From contig DBTA01000042.1 in assembly GCA_002306815.1 (NCBI GenBank), forward strand, positions 37,720-70,800: DNA of 33,081 nucleotides. Direction: 5' to 3'. Both the position numbers and the translations under genes were made by a program. Below, one piece after another: positions 33,064 to 33,081 of the stretch. Within the stretch, counting starts at the first letter, position 1; the number at the start of each line of letters is the position of its first letter. This stretch comes from Dehalococcoidia bacterium UBA1328. Lineage in GTDB: Bacteria; Chloroflexota; Dehalococcoidia; Lucifugimonadales; Lucifugimonadaceae. The notes under the pieces were generated by a model. It was not told the origin of the DNA, ran no database searches, and saw only the letters and a list, made by a program, of their open reading frames with translations.

Positions 33064-33081
33064 GGGCTCTTAGCTCAGTTG
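33064..33081 (+). tRNA. 5' part of a tRNA gene cut by the window end
   Basis: GGGCTCTTAGCTCAGTTG matches the first 18 positions of a bacterial tRNA: acceptor GGGCTCT, T8, A9, D-stem GCTC, A14 and the start of the D-loop. It resembles tRNA-Ile or tRNA-Ala starts, but the anticodon is outside the window. The 173 bases between the amidohydrolase gene and this tRNA hold no gene. Confidence 0.75.

Overview
The window looks like a metagenome-derived contig from an uncultured marine-type bacterium. The closest match I can suggest is Chloroflexota of the SAR202/Dehalococcoidia kind. This rests on gene content: an enolase-superfamily enzyme, a phosphotriesterase-like hydrolase, a CehA-type metallohydrolase, an MlrC (M81) protein, several D-2-hydroxyacid dehydrogenases, an amidase and a cupin packed together, next to ordinary housekeeping genes. 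No taxonomic marker gene is present, so the placement is inference. The left edge is a run of 14 C, and the right edge falls inside the 5' half of a tRNA gene.

Left block (about 0.2-22.9 kb). Leftward genes: a phosphotriesterase-like hydrolase, an extended SDR epimerase, a small beta-propeller protein, a methyltransferase pseudogene with four in-frame stops, and an enolase-superfamily dehydratase/racemase. Next come rightward uppP, a leftward cupin gene whose 5' part is cut by an in-frame TGA, a rightward CehA-like metallohydrolase and a rightward gene of unknown function. Leftward again are mlrC and three tandem paralogous D-2-hydroxyacid dehydrogenases. Diverging from these is a rightward run of M42-type aminopeptidase, ThDP-dependent enzyme and amidase. 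The block closes with leftward DUF4097, a large unknown protein, and an ABC exporter half-transporter. Most of these proteins are cytosolic hydrolases, NAD-linked oxidoreductases and lyases, consistent with catabolism of amide-, ester- or hydroxyacid-containing organic matter. No substrate can be read from the sequence.

Boundary (22.96-23.16 kb). A tRNA-Gln(CTG) and tRNA-Glu(CTC) pair and their terminator sit where base composition changes. Hand-counted 60-base lines give 38/60 and 30/60 G+C on the left (17641, 22021) and 25/60 and 22/60 on the right (24661, 27481).

Right block (23.3-33.1 kb). A DapA-family lyase/aldolase faces a leftward run dcd-ribD-ribE-ribBA-ribH-dinB. Together these encode the core riboflavin pathway from GTP and ribulose 5-phosphate (the phosphatase step is not seen here), dCTP deamination and a translesion polymerase. 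A SIMPL-domain lipoprotein diverges from signal peptidase I (lepB). A metal-dependent amidohydrolase and the start of a tRNA end the window.

The most noteworthy features are gene-integrity anomalies: the stop-riddled methyltransferase, the cupin with an upstream start and Shine-Dalgarno site cut off by TGA, and a ribD whose conserved N-terminus can only be reached from an ATA codon positioned correctly behind GAGGT. I saw no CRISPR array, transposase, phage gene, toxin-antitoxin pair or recognisable defence system.
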